A stretch of DNA of 64,000 nt from Gordionus sp. m RMFG-2023 (GCF_954871325.1 NC_088775.1:71649561-71713560), one strand, 5' to 3'; numbered from the stretch's first letter, positions 49,536 through 60,564 are shown. Numbers and translations are program-made. Notes: a model not told the origin generated them from the letters alone.

Positions 49536-50199
49536 TTCGTTCTGTTTTTTTTTGTTCAAACATGAATTCATAGTATTGTAAATAAATCACAAGTATTAAA
49601 ATTTCCTAACTATATCCTTATCTCATGTGATATTTGTCTTTAAAATAAAATATGAATTTATTGTAGAATATAAAATTGTAAATTAATTGTTCAATTTATT
49701 ATAAAATTTATAAATTGTACGAAAATCTATTAAATAACGTAGATTTGATTAATATGATGTATAACAAAATAAGGAGAGAGGACCATCAGAATGAACCTAT
49801 GATCATATTTTTAAAAATTTAGGCCAGGCCTTAAAAAATTGCAAAACTCATTAACTGAAAATAAGAAAAAAGTAATTTATATTATTGGAATCATCTGAGC
49901 ATTTTTTAAAAATAAAAGTGTGTCAAAGCTATTTTCATTAATCCAATTCCCAATCTTTTTTCTCCATGGTATTTCTTAAAGATTCTGAGGGGAATAGATC
50001 ATCCAGTTTCGACTGGCTATGGGAATTATAACTCATCTGAATTAACTGTTAGGTATTAGTTATTCTCTGTAAAATTTTGAAAGATGAATGTCTACAATTT
50101 TTTTATATAGAAAAACAAAATATTTTTAAATATAATTTATCTATTTTTTGACTTTCAAATATTTCAATATTTATTACAACTACTGTTTTATGTTCTATG
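49536..50199. other. No gene seen
   Basis: The 3' flank of HOP2, AT-rich. AATAAA-like signals are frequent, so a poly(A) site cannot be chosen. No gene recognised. Confidence 0.45.
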
Positions 50200-51620
50200 G
50201 ACCGCTATTTTACAAAAAAAAAGTAGCTCTCGTGCTTTTGCTAATGTTTTCAAAAAAAGTGGCTAAAGCTACTTTTTTAGAATTTTATTAAAATATTTTT
50301 TTACTTATCTCTATTTACACAAATAAATATGACTAAAATTTCAAATATATATTTTTTTTTCACATCTAAATAATAATAAATTTCCATACTGCAATCCACA
50401 GTTTATAACAATGATCAGAAAATATAAGCTATAACTAGGGTCTGCTCGAATTGAGCCTATTTTTAAAAACAGCTAACTCAATATTTTAGCTAGAAAAATA
50501 TTCATTAAATCTCGAGATTTCGCCAATAGATGTCCTAACCTTTGTGCCATCTATAACCAAAATCTTCAGGCTTGTGTGATATTTTTCTGGATAAAATACT
50601 GAGTTCGCTTTTTTAAAAATCGACTCAAATTGAGCCGACTAACAATACTAGCTATGACTAAATAATCGTTCAACCCTAGCACGCCGCGATGCAGTATTAA
50701 GATTAATATACATATTTAAGAAAAATCATCAATATTCGTTCGAGTATTTTTAATTTTAAAAAATGCGTCTAAAGGATTATCAATAGTATTATTTATTCAA
50801 AAAAAATTCATAGTAGGTGGCGTTTTTGATATGGCTAGGGTCAGTCTAGAATTATAATAGTAATAGAATAAATTATGTAGGGGATAAGTTGGTAGCCATG
50901 TTTGCCAATTAACCATGCGACCATCTTTTAACTTTTTATTTATTGAACCAATTTCATAATAATTTATAAAATATAATCATTAAATAGATAAGCCTTGATC
51001 TGTTAATATTAATTATTTATTGTAATTTATAATACAATTCTTGAATAATATCTTATGGCCCATACCATGTTTGGACTGGGCCATAAAATATACCTTCACA
51101 TAAACTCATCTAGCTTATTATAGATACAGCTTTAAATATCATTTTAAAGATTGAGATACACATTGATATTATGTTTGTTTATTATATTACTTTTAAATGT
51201 TTCCTCGTTGAATTGTTTGGTGATAAAACCATCAGGCATGGATAGACAATTTTTCAAATTCAGGAAAATGAAATTCAATATTATCAGCATTTTCCAGGGA
51301 AATTACTTTGTCGATATGATCTGTACCAAAATTATCTTAAAATATCGTCGACATTTTAAATATTAAATTAATTTGAAAACTAGATTTATAATGCAGATTT
51401 TTTAAATATAAATTTCAAAATTAAATTAAATAAAAGGATTATGATTTTAGAATTAATTGTAAATGTAATTTGAAATTTTTATGTGTATTTATTATGTAAT
51501 ATTAAAAGTAGCGAAGTAGCGCTTTAAATTAGTAGCGAGGAGCCATGGTTATTTTTTTTTAAAGTAGGGCACTAAAGCTACCGCTACTGAAAAAAGTAGC
51601 ACGCTACTTTAACAACACTG
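50200..51620. repeat. hAT-type element, family B (copy 2), with nested MITE
   Basis: The right end CTACTTTAACAACACTG (inverted CAGTGTTGTTAAAGTAG) is preceded by AGCTACCGCTACTG words, matching 27112-27200 inverted. The left part 50215-50360 (AAGTAGCTCTCGTGCTTTTG, then GGCTAAAGCTACTTTTT) matches 27370-27480 inverted. The left boundary is approximate. A family A MITE sits inside. It is longer than copy 1, but I see no transposase in it. Confidence 0.5.
50436..50650. repeat. hAT-type MITE, family A (copy 4)
   Basis: The interior CAATAGATGTCC, ATCTTCAGGCTTGTGTGATA and AACTCAATATTTTAGCTAG match copy 1. Ends have drifted (TAGGGTCTGCTCGAATTGAG and TTGAGCCGACTAACAATACTA). Flanks GCTATAAC and GCTATGAC agree at 7 of 8. 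It is nested in the family B element. Confidence 0.75.
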
Positions 51621-51696
51621 GTTTTATATTTATTCCATGTCCTATGGTTAAAAATCACAAATGCATTTGATTTTTAATCGTATATCATCTAAAAAT

Positions 51697-51894
51697 CAGG
51701 GGCGTCATTAGCCTTTAAAATCTTAGGTGGTTCAAAAAAATTATTTCCAAAATTACCTTTCCTTAGATAACATCCAAAATTACCTTCTTTTTTTTAGCTA
51801 ACATCTAAAATAACCTTTTTAAGTGGTTTAAAAGAAAAATTTTAAATTTTTAGGGGGATTAAGGCTCTGAGTCCCTCGTTTAGTGATGCTACTG
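51697..51894. repeat. Short hAT-like MITE
   Basis: The left end CAGGGGCGTCATTA and inverted right end CAGTAGCATCACTA are imperfect repeats. Flanks CTAAAAAT (51689-51696) and ATAAAAAT (51895-51902) agree at 7 of 8 positions. The interior repeats the phrase ACATCCAAAATTACCTT. No coding capacity. Related to 1734-1866. Confidence 0.6.
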
Positions 51895-51902
51895 ATAAAA
51901 AT

Positions 51903-52291
51903 TATATTAAGTTTAGAAATAACCTAAACTAGTAAATGCCAATGGCCTACAATAGACGAAATAAAGGGATTAGATCGAAACCCGATCTTAAATAAAAGAT
52001 TGGACCATTTTTTTTAAAAATCCTTCAAATCTCATACTAAAAACATTTAACTTTAAAATATAAATTATATATTATTAGCAATGTTATATAAATATTGTGA
52101 ATATCTAATATATTTTATTCAACCACTGAAATATTAACCCAACTTTTTAAGTGTTGTGCAAATGAAAAAATATAGTCATTTTAATAGGAAAATATACATA
52201 GTTACTAAATAAAATTTTTTTTTTTAAAAATAGCATTATTTTAATTATTAAATATAGTTAAAAGAACTTCAACTATATAAATTTAAATAAA
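51903..52291. other. No gene seen
   Basis: AT-rich DNA without recognisable features. Confidence 0.5.
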
Positions 52292-52399
52292 ACGACACCT
52301 AAAATCCCAGGCTATTACCCATCTAAATTCTTCTAAGATCAACGCTGCTTAATTTCGGTATTGGAAAGAGAGCCTGTGTTTTTAGGGTGATATAGTCGT
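52292..52399 (+). rRNA. 5S rRNA-like sequence (divergent gene or pseudogene)
   Basis: About 108 bases whose order of motifs follows eukaryotic 5S rRNA. The ends ACGAC and GTCGT can form the closing helix. Inside are CTTCTAAGATC (5S: CGTCTGATC), GCTTAATTTCGG (box A-like), TATTGGAAAGAGAGCCTG (5S: TACTTGGATGGGAGACCGCCTG) and TTTTAGGGTGATATAGTC (5S: TACCGGGTGCTGTAG). It is shorter than the usual 120 and lacks an obvious T-run terminator, so it may be a pseudogene or a 5S-derived SINE head. The match is from memory, not an alignment. Confidence 0.4.
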
Positions 52400-52889
52400 A
52401 AAATTATAGGATGCCTATTTATATAAAAATATTATTTTATATTTTTGGTATCCAGTCATTCTACAATAGTGCGGATCGTTATTTATTAATATTATAGATA
52501 GATTCATCCATTAATTTTGTTAAATAATTCAAACGATTCACATAGATATTCCTAAAAATCCCTCAAAAATATAAATAGCGATCAAAATAATCGAATAGAC
52601 TCCCCCCCCCCCACCCCCACTTCCCTAACTAAATATTACACATTTTGCGTTTTTGTCTATTTTCAGAAATAAAAAATGAATATTATATAAATTGATATAG
52701 GCCCTAATTTAGCCACCAATCATCTATATTCATTTTTTTATTTATTATCTAGTGCTGTAAACATTTCTAAAATAATCCATATCTTTCATTTTCAATATCC
52801 ATCTTTAAAAAAAGTTTTTTTTTTAAATTTCATATAATATACATAATTACCATATATTTTTTACACAATATATAAGCCATGTTTAAAGT
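52400..52889. other. No gene seen; poly(C) tract
   Basis: AT-rich DNA with an 11-C run at 52602-52612. Confidence 0.5.
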
Positions 52890-53104
52890 CAGAGACCAAC
52901 AGAGGTACCATTTGCAGGGCCGCTCGGATTCTGTTTTAAAAATTTTTAAGGCCCGCCCCGGATTTTTTAAAATATATATTTTCTTTATTTTTAATTTTTA
53001 TAGATAATAATGTAGATTTCAAATATTAGGCCCGGCCCGAGTATTTTAATAAAAAATCTTTAGGTTCTGTCTGGGTCTATTTTAAAAATAAAAATTTGGC
53101 GTAA
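52890..53104. repeat. Family C repeat fragment (copy 4)
   Basis: AGAGGTACCATTTGCAGGGC is followed by GGCCCGCCCCGG and later AGGCCCGGCCCGAG. These are GC-rich subterminal words like those at 23489-24084. The right end is not clear. Confidence 0.4.
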
Positions 53105-53335
53105 TTTGTATATTTTGTTTTAAAAAATAAAATCTTTGGTTTCTGATGTAAGAGCTCTTATTCTGCCGCCTATTTTAAAATATAATTATTCATGTTTTTT
53201 GGGATAGTGAATAGATTATAGAGCTCTTACATCAGAATCCAAAGAATTTTATTTTTTAAATCAAAATATACAAATTACCATTTAAAAGATAATTATTCAT
53301 GTTTTTTTGGGATAGTGAATAGATTATATTTTAAA
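53105..53335. repeat. Inverted repeat with 55-60 base arms and a direct repeat
   Basis: The arm at 53102-53162 (contains ATCTTTGGTTTCTGATGTAA and GAGCTCT) pairs with 53219-53278 (TTACATCAGAATCCAAAGAA). A direct repeat, ATAATTATTCATGTTTTTTG followed by GGATAGTGAATAGATTATA, occurs in the loop (53180) and again after the second arm (53290). No coding capacity. Confidence 0.8.
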
Positions 53336-53492
53336 AAATGACAATAAAAATAAATTCTAAATAATATCAATCATTGTATATAATATATAAAATTTAATGA
53401 TTTTTACTTAGAACAATCTAAAATAAATTATTAACTAGAGTTATATTTATATTATATAAAATAAAATAATTAATATAAAATCAAATGTCGTT

Positions 53493-53687
53493 TTAAATTG
53501 GAACTTGAAGATTTTGAAACTGAATAATGCTTTTTGGGCACATTTTACATTTTGTAATTATTGAATTATTTCCTTCAATATAGGATGTTACTGTAAAATA
53601 TTTATCATATTTGGGCCATGGTAATGTTAATTCATCTGATTTTGAATTTTCAGAATCAGATGAAGATGATAAAATGATAATATCCAT
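53493..53687 (-). pseudogene. BED-finger-like N-terminus of an hAT-type transposase
   Basis: A minus-strand frame starting MDIIILSSSSDSENSKSDEL continues with WPKYDKYFTVTS and TKCKMCP. This looks like the acidic leader plus BED-type zinc finger (KYF...CKxC) at the start of many hAT transposases. Only about 64 codons remain and the His residues of the finger are not present in this frame. No catalytic region follows downstream on the minus strand. Confidence 0.45.
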
Positions 53688-53897
53688 GCTTATGCTAATC
53701 TATTAAATTAAAATATAAGTAATATTATTCAAATTAATAAATGATAATAATGGCTTGTTAAAAAATTGAAATGTGAAAAAGGAAAAACAGCTGATTAAAA
53801 ATTATAAGACTTTTTTCTTAAAAAATTCGGATTAATATTAAATTTTTCAATTAAATAAAAACAAAAAGTGTTTTTAAAATCGAACGAATTTTAAATT

Positions 53898-53994
53898 CGA
53901 ACGCGTTCGTCATAAAAGGAACGCGTTCACATTCAAAATTCGTCAAAAATAAAAGGAGCCCCTTCATCATTTTTTTCAAAAATTGAACGCGTTC
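53898..53994. repeat. Cluster of three GAACGCGTTC palindromes
   Basis: GAACGCGTTC occurs at 53899-53908 (within CGAACGCGTTCG, 53898-53909), 53919-53928 and 53985-53994. No function is evident; it could be the end of a repeat. Confidence 0.7.
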
Positions 53995-54000
53995 GTTTAC

Positions 54001-55655
54001 TAGCTAATAATGTTAGTTGTGCAAAGGTAAAAGGCTCAGAGTGTAAATTTGGCAAAGACGAAATAAGGAGAGCAGAAATAAGGAGAGCACTGGGAAAAAG
54101 GGAAGGCATCGAGTTTAACGATGGTTGTATCAGAGATGTTTAAAGGTTCTGATGACTTAGGGATTGAATGGTTAATGAATTTAGCCTATCAAATTGTCAC
54201 AGGAGGAACTATCCCTGAGGACTGACGAAGAAGTATAATTATCCCAGTATACAAGGGAAAAGGTTATCCTTTAGATTGCGGGTCTTACAGAGCTATTAAA
54301 ATCTTGGGACATGTAATGAAGGTATTTGAGAGGGTGTTAGAGAAGCGGATAAGGGAACAGACTAAAATTGATGAAATGCAGTTTGGTTTTACATCGAGGA
54401 AAGGCACAACAGTGCAATTCTTGTGGTGAGACAAATACAGGAGAAGTATCTTGCGAAGGAAAAGAAACTATATTATGCACTAGATGGGCCTTGAGAAAAT
54501 CAGGTGTGGAGGAATAGTTGGTTTGGCAGTGATGGCAATGTATGTAGGAGTACAAACTGCAGTAGGGACGGATGATGAAGATAGTGAAAGCATTGAAGTA
54601 GAGGTTGGATTTTATCAAGGATCCGTGCTGAGTCCATTATTATTTATCTTAGTAATGAATGTGGTGGCTAGAGAAATGCGTGAAGGAGTTCCCTGGGAGC
54701 TATTATTTGCAGATGACCTTATATTAATGGCAAACAGTGAGGAAGAATTGAGGGATAAAATTAGTAAATGGAAAATGACTATGGAAGCGAAGGGCCTGAA
54801 AATGAATGCAGCAAAAACAAAGGTAATGATTGGTGGGGAAAATCTAAAGATAGAGAAATCCGGTGTGGCCAATATGTAAGTGGTAAAGGAGGGCTAGAAA
54901 TTTAATCCAATGCACCAGATGCCAGAAATGGGTACATAATAGATATAGCGGGAAAAGTAAGTTTGATGCTAGCAAGAATGACCTTTATTTGTAGAACGTG
55001 CATAAAAGGGGTATACAAAATGGTGGTCTGGATAGGCAATTGGTTAACCCTAGGGAAAGTGAGGTTTTGGTATTTGGGTGATATGCTAAACGCAGATGGT
55101 AGTGTAGATTTTGCCGTTGTTGCAAGGGTCAAACAAGCATGGAAGAAGTTCAGAGAGATTTCATCTATTTTAACAAATAAAAAAGTCTATCTGAAGTTAA
55201 AAGGGAAAGTTTATTTAAGCTGTGTGAGGAGTTGTTTAGTTTATGGCGGCGAAACATGGGCAATGTATACGACTCGCAAAGTCAAATTAGAAAAAGCAGA
55301 AATGAGGATGATTAGATGGATGTGTTAGGTATCTCTGAGAGAGAGAAAAACTAGCAAGGAATTGAGAAAAATTGGGTATAAATATGATTGGAGTGGTAAT
55401 CATAGACTAAGATGGTTTGAGCACGTGGAACGTATGGCAAAAGATGACTGGGTAAAAAGATGCACCTTGATGAAAGTAGAAGGATCAAGTTCTAGAGGAA
55501 GGCCCAAGATGGCGGCTATCACATGTGATAGCCGCGGATATGAGAAACATGAATCTTACAAATATTGATGCTCAGGACCGTCAAAAATGTAAAAAAAAAT
55601 AAGAGGGAAAACTGGCCTACCTGGGAAACCTGGAAATCTTCATAAAACGGAGAGA
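54001..55655 (+). pseudogene. LINE reverse transcriptase, 5'-truncated copy
   Basis: Plus-strand RT of an animal LINE; the clade is unassigned, resembling RTE/CR1-type sequences. Segments: VVSEMFKGSDDLG near 54124, TGGTIPED, IIPVYKGKG and CGSYRAIKILGHVMKV (54195-54325), IDEMQFGF near 54370, GSVLSPLLFILVMN near 54620, and LLFADDLILMANSEEELRDK with the catalytic FADD near 54700. A thumb (GLKMNAAKTKVM) and a tail (RGRPKM; DMRNMNLTNIDAQDRQK) follow. PEDW has become PED-stop at 54220, and the motif A region (DLEKAFD) is deleted near 54480, unlike in the copy at 48155-49255. No endonuclease domain is present. It ends in a short GAAGAAGAA run directly abutting an hAT fragment. Confidence 0.85.
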
Positions 55656-55850
55656 AGAAGAATAGATAATAACACTGAATTTTTGGATGCTATTTTTAAA
55701 GGCACAAGATTTTAAGGAGAGAAATCTAACTATTGATTTTGAAAGTTCTAGTACAATACAAAAAGGAGAGTTATATATACTTTCATCATTAAATATAATA
55801 TTTTATTTTAGCTTTAAAACCAGTGTGTTTTATGCTGCACTTGATTTTTT
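55656..55850 (+). mobile_element. hAT fragment (family of 60599-63042) beside the LINE
   Basis: AGATAATAACACTGAATTTT, TTTGATTTTGAAAGTTCTAG and GTGTTTTATGCTGCACTT match 61985-62180 closely. The LINE's 3' end abuts the point that corresponds to an intron 3' end of the hAT gene, so the LINE probably inserted in an hAT copy whose upstream part is gone or unrecognisable. Confidence 0.75.
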
Positions 55851-56845
55851 TTGATATATGCTGCAGTAGATCCAAATTCCAAGAATTAAAGTCTTCAAAC
55901 TCTGAGGAGAGGGGGAGGGGAGAGTATTTAAAGTTGAAATAAGGAGAAAATTATCAAAATGAATACAAGAATCTGTTTTTGACGTTCCTAACTCATTAAT
56001 AATTGATATTAACATTATTAAACTGCAAATTTATTGAATATTCTATATTATACATAAATAAAGTTCAATTTAGATTAATTTTTAAAAGTGGGAAAAATTA
56101 TGTAGCAATAAAAAATTATCAGTTTTTATTTACAGAATTTTATACTTCTTTTATTATTAAATATCATTTGATTTTTTGATATAAAATAAAAAGAATTATT
56201 AGTGTGATATAAAATATAGTAATATCCACTATATATTTATATAATATAATAAATACAACTTATTTATACAATTAGAAATAACTTATCTTATTTAATACAT
56301 ATAAATATAAAAGTTTTATCAAATGTAGTAGAGCTAAATTGTAGTTACTATTATCAAAAGGACATAGTCGATAAATAAGGCGCGAACCCTTGAAATCCCT
56401 GTTTGTCAGCATCAGGTTTTTCTAACCGAGTTTATCATCTCCAATGATAAATAATTTAAAGGGGGAAGGGTGTCACCGGGGAAATATTTTAGAGGGAGTT
56501 AACTCGTCAGGGATTATTATTTGATAAATGGGTTTATGTTTTAGCTCAAAAGCCTTATATCCCCTACTCTCCTAAATAAATTTTTAAAGTATTTTCTAAT
56601 CATTTTAGAAAATTAATGTGACAAGGAAAATTTATTCTTTATCGCGTGTACATAATTTACGGTAATATATGGGTTTTAATATTTTTTTTTGAACATTAAA
56701 TATAAACTATTGCCGTTGGATTCTTATAAATGTTTATTAATTTAATGATTGTTGTTTATTAGTATAATAAATTAATGTGTTTTTGATTTAAATTTAATGT
56801 TTTCAAATGTAAAATTATTTATTCATATATATATTTGATTATTCG
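55851..56845. other. No gene seen; possible tRNA-like patch
   Basis: AT-rich DNA. A minus-strand patch at 56365-56440 has tRNA-like boxes (AAACTCGGTTAGAAAAACC, then AAGGGTTCGCGCCTT) and might be a SINE head; support is weak. Confidence 0.4.
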
Positions 56846-58675
56846 ATGAACGGGAAATTTAATTACAGCAAAGAAAAGATAGGAATGCCATTGAGAATCT
56901 CCTGGAATAACGATGATTCTGAAACCTTATTAAATGAAGATATTGTAATAATTTAGTTCATTATAATAATCACTGGATTGTTGAAGGATTCTATAAGTGT
57001 TTTCATTTAAAAAAAATTTTTCCCTAAAATCTTAAGAAATTATTATAAATCAAACTATATAATTAAAAAATTTATTTGTCCTCAGGACCGTAATTAAGGG
57101 GTGACATATGGTTATCCTCACAAAATTTTTGATCCATCCCAAAGAAATATGTTATGTTAGATTTTGCTTAATTATATACACTTAAAATTAAATTGTAATA
57201 AAAAAAAATATATAAATTACATACATTTACCTTAATATAGCATGGACTATGCTTAATATTACATATGATTTCTGTTAACCAAATAATTTATATTTTACTA
57301 TGATAAATTGCATATTTTAATTTGCTTAAATACCCCACTGCCCCACTCCCAAGAAAAAAAATCAAGTTACAGCCCTAGTTTGTAATAAGCGTTAATTTAA
57401 ATTTACACTAAAGATTATAAATAATATAGCTTTTTTTATTCATTGTCTTTTTAACTGTTGCCCAATTTTAATCTTATCTAGAAATGCCCCATAATCCAAT
57501 GGTTATTTAATAAATATGCATATTTAATTTCAACATATTCTGAAAATCAGGAAAATTTACTCTTATTTGTAGCATAATATATTTTAAAATTATAAAGATT
57601 TCCCGTTAGAAATTTAAAAAACTCAGCTGGTTAAAAATCTTGATAAGAATTCAATTTATTTTTTAATGTTAATAAATAGGAATCGGATGAATTAAGGTTC
57701 GACGATTTAAGTGACAAATTGGAACCGCCAAGTAATATGTTTGAAGAAGTACTTTTTGGAATTTTGAGCGATATTTACCCTGAAAATGAAACTGAACTCA
57801 AATCTATCTTAGGTATATGATATATAAATATTATATTTGTCTTTTTCCAATTTATAAATATATTTATCTGGCCATATTTTAGAAGATGTATATTCTATGA
57901 TTCCAATAAAATTGCCCCCATATAAATTTACAAAAAAAATGGGTAATAAAATGATATATGACATCGGCCAACATACAATAATTAAACACTACCTTCAATC
58001 CTAACCTTTTCAAGTTGATTTCAGGAAAAAAACTGCCACAAGCTGGAATCGAACAAGCTTGGTCATTTTTCAGTTAAGATATCTAACTTCTGACCCATTA
58101 ACCCAGGAAAATATTTTTTTAGCTAATGATAATGCATGTCGTCGGACATAAAATTTTTATAAAATCGATTCAATTTTGTTAAATTTATTAAACCTACCCC
58201 ATATCGGTGACCCTTCTAACCATCTAATCTAACCCTTACCCACCTTTTCCAGGAAGTTACTTGAGGAAAAAACTGGTTCGATGAAATCACACTGCCCTGC
58301 ACTTCACTTTATTTCCTTGATAATACTAACCCACTGAATTATAGTTGCCACTCCAAAATGTTAATTATTTATATATAAGGATACAGAGGTGTTTTGTTTT
58401 TTACACAAGGTTCAGAGAGATGGGGATAGAAGAACTTGCCTCCAATTTATTGAAGTGGTAAAGGGGTAGGCATTCAAAGGGGGCGGGGCAGGCTAAATAA
58501 AAATAAGCACTATTTATAGAGTAAAGTCAAAAATAACTATTTTTTAATTTATTAATAAATATTTATTTCTCATTCATTTATAGATAACATTTTAGTAGAG
58601 TTTGAAATTAAGAAACAACTAGTTGACCAACATCAACCAATAATTATTTGTCATTCCTGGCCTAATTACTTATGA
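56846..58675 (+). CDS. Four-exon gene, 127-residue acidic protein, unknown
   Basis: Exons 56846-56944, 57680-57812, 57883-57942 and 58584-58675 join through GT-AG introns of 735, 70 and 641 bases. The phases match (0, 1, 1) and a single open frame ends TGA at 58673-58675. The protein starts MNGKFNYSKEKIGMPLRISW. It is acidic in the middle (ESDELRFDDLSDKLEPPSNM, FEEVLFGILSDIYPENETEL) and ends IIICHSWPNYL. There is no signal peptide or membrane segment. The composition is clearly more protein-like than the AT-rich surroundings, which supports a host gene. I recognise no family. Intron 3 holds two SINE-like copies. The start is the first ATG of the open exon; an upstream exon cannot be excluded. 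Confidence 0.55.
57958..58112 (-). repeat. tRNA-derived SINE-like element (copy 1)
   Basis: The minus strand begins CCTGGGTTAATGGGTCAGAA and has a B-box-like TTGTTCGATTCCAGC about 45 bases on, the spacing of a tRNA promoter. The body then shares GCAGTTTTTTTCCTGAA, GAAAAGGT and GGCCGATG with copy 2. It lies in an intron. Confidence 0.5.
58190..58357 (-). repeat. tRNA-derived SINE-like element (copy 2)
   Basis: The minus strand reads GGCAACTATAATTCAGTGGG then TTAGTA (A-box-like) and later TCATCGAACCAG in the B-box position. The body with CCAGTTTTTTCCTCAAG, GGAAAAGGTGGG and CACCGATATGGGG parallels copy 1. Same intron and same orientation as copy 1. Confidence 0.5.
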
Positions 58676-59402
58676 GGCCTGCCAGAGTTTAATTATAATT
58701 GTTTTTATTTTTAGGTTATAAATGGTAGCTCATTATAAGATTTTTAAATTAATATAATGGGGTTGTTAGAGCACAATGGATGGGTAAATATCGCGGCCGA
58801 ATGGTGCAATTTATTTAGGGGGTGAATTTGGGAGAGGGTTTGCCTTCAACGAATTTTCTCTCATGTAGACGCAGTTTTTACATATAAAGAATACAAGTCT
58901 GAGACGCATTATCATGTGATCCAATATATGTACAAGGATTATTCTCGATGTTATTTAATATTTTTATAAATTACCGATGTAACCAATAAAGTTCTACGCT
59001 AAACATGAATAGTAAAATTTTAATTTACTATAATTTACATTAATTACTAATTTAAATAAATTTTCATAAAAAACTTCGTTTTAAAATATAAAAATCAACT
59101 CCACAATTAATTGATTGATATTTCATACCATCTATTTTTTAATTTATATTATTTAATTTAAGTTCACAAATTGCGTTAACCTTAGCAGATCCCTAACCAT
59201 TTTGAACCTCCCTCCCTTAATTTTTCCCTCTGCCAGTATAGGGCCAGATAATGTCATACCTCTCGGTTAAGAGTGCGAAAAACCTTTATCATAGAACTTA
59301 TACATTGTTAATATCTTTCCTTCCAACTAACTCATAGACCCTATTTTATAGCAGGTCATTAAACAAGGTATATACTCTGAGCTACCTTGTGATTATCATT
59401 TT
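58676..59402. other. No gene seen
   Basis: The 3' flank of the preceding gene, AT-rich with a few GC-richer patches. Nothing recognisable. Confidence 0.45.
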
Positions 59403-59565
59403 ATGACAGTTATAGCTGCAATGACTCCTAAGGGAGCTTTGCTTTATGTCATCGGGAATAAACTAAATATTATAAAGGGAAATTTCCTTGATTGTTATCA
59501 TTTGAAGCATATACTTTTAATTGAAATTCTCAAAGGAGTTTTATCTGTTAAGCTCATAACTTTCC
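59403..59565 (+). CDS. Possible coding exon, unknown gene
   Basis: An open stretch reading MTVIAAMTPKGALLYVIGNK, then GNFLDCYHLKHILLIEILK, has protein-like composition. A 42-base GT-AG intron (59371-59412) could precede codons VIAAM, and donor-like GTTAAG follows near 59577. It may belong to the same gene as the exon split by the hAT at 60599. No family recognised. Confidence 0.28.
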
Positions 59566-59669
59566 CTTATAATTTTACATTTGCTTATTATTTATATTTA
59601 TTTTTTTGTACACATACTTATTTTTTAATTGTGCAACATTCCTTTTTTATAATTACCAATTATTTTTAA

Positions 59670-60564
59670 AAATAATTAGAGTAAATGGTAATATAATTTT
59701 TTTTATTGTTTAATTTAGGCTGTCTAAAACCATTTTAAAAAAAATCTAGAGTTTTCAAAACTTTCGCAAATTTTAATGAAATCGTATGTTAAATTAAATT
59801 TATAAAATTTTCTAGAATTATGGTTTAGATATGTTCTTATTTTTATATTTTAAAATAGCTTATTTATTTATTTTAGTTTTGAAAGTGAATTTAATTTTTT
59901 TATTTTGGATACAGCCTTAAAAATATTATTTATAATAAACAATTCAAACCAAAATATAGATAATATTCTTATTAATAACACTAAATAAATTATGGACCAT
60001 ATTAGAAATAAAAAATAAATAAATTACGAATTAATGTTTTTTCAAAATCAAAACAAAATCTAGCTCATAAATCAATAGAATAAAATAGATATTAAGGGGT
60101 AACCCCCAATCCTTAGCCCGTTCCTAGTTTCCTCAAAGAATGATAATTAAACACTCAGATTTTAGAAGAAAAGTAGATTACTTACACTATTTTGAAATAA
60201 TTCCCCTACTCCCTTTTAAATTTGGTAACCTGTCAGGCCTTATCCCATATCTAGTTTCGGTGAAATTAAAAAAACCTATTATTTATTAAATATTGTTCTA
60301 ACTTAAGTCCAAATAGGGCCCTAGCTTGGTTGTTCAAGAATCAGTAAAATGAAGTGCATTATAATTTTAACTGACTGGCCTGTTTTCCAATTTTCTGGAG
60401 TAAGGGGTTCTTTGGGACCTTTCGGGGGATATGGTGGGGGCTTTCAGCATTGTTTCTGTTTGATACACTTTTCAGATGTAGAAATGATATTTAAATTTAT
60501 ATAATCCCGGTTACATACCATTACGGCCTCTCCTAAGTGCTTTTTATTTTCCAAATTTTTTAAG
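59670..60564. other. No gene seen
   Basis: AT-rich DNA, with GC-richer patches near 60370-60450. No recognisable features. Confidence 0.45.

Noticed and set aside
56365-56440. tRNA-like boxes on the minus strand
   Set aside because: Anticodon stem and acceptor stem do not form properly; at best a SINE relic.
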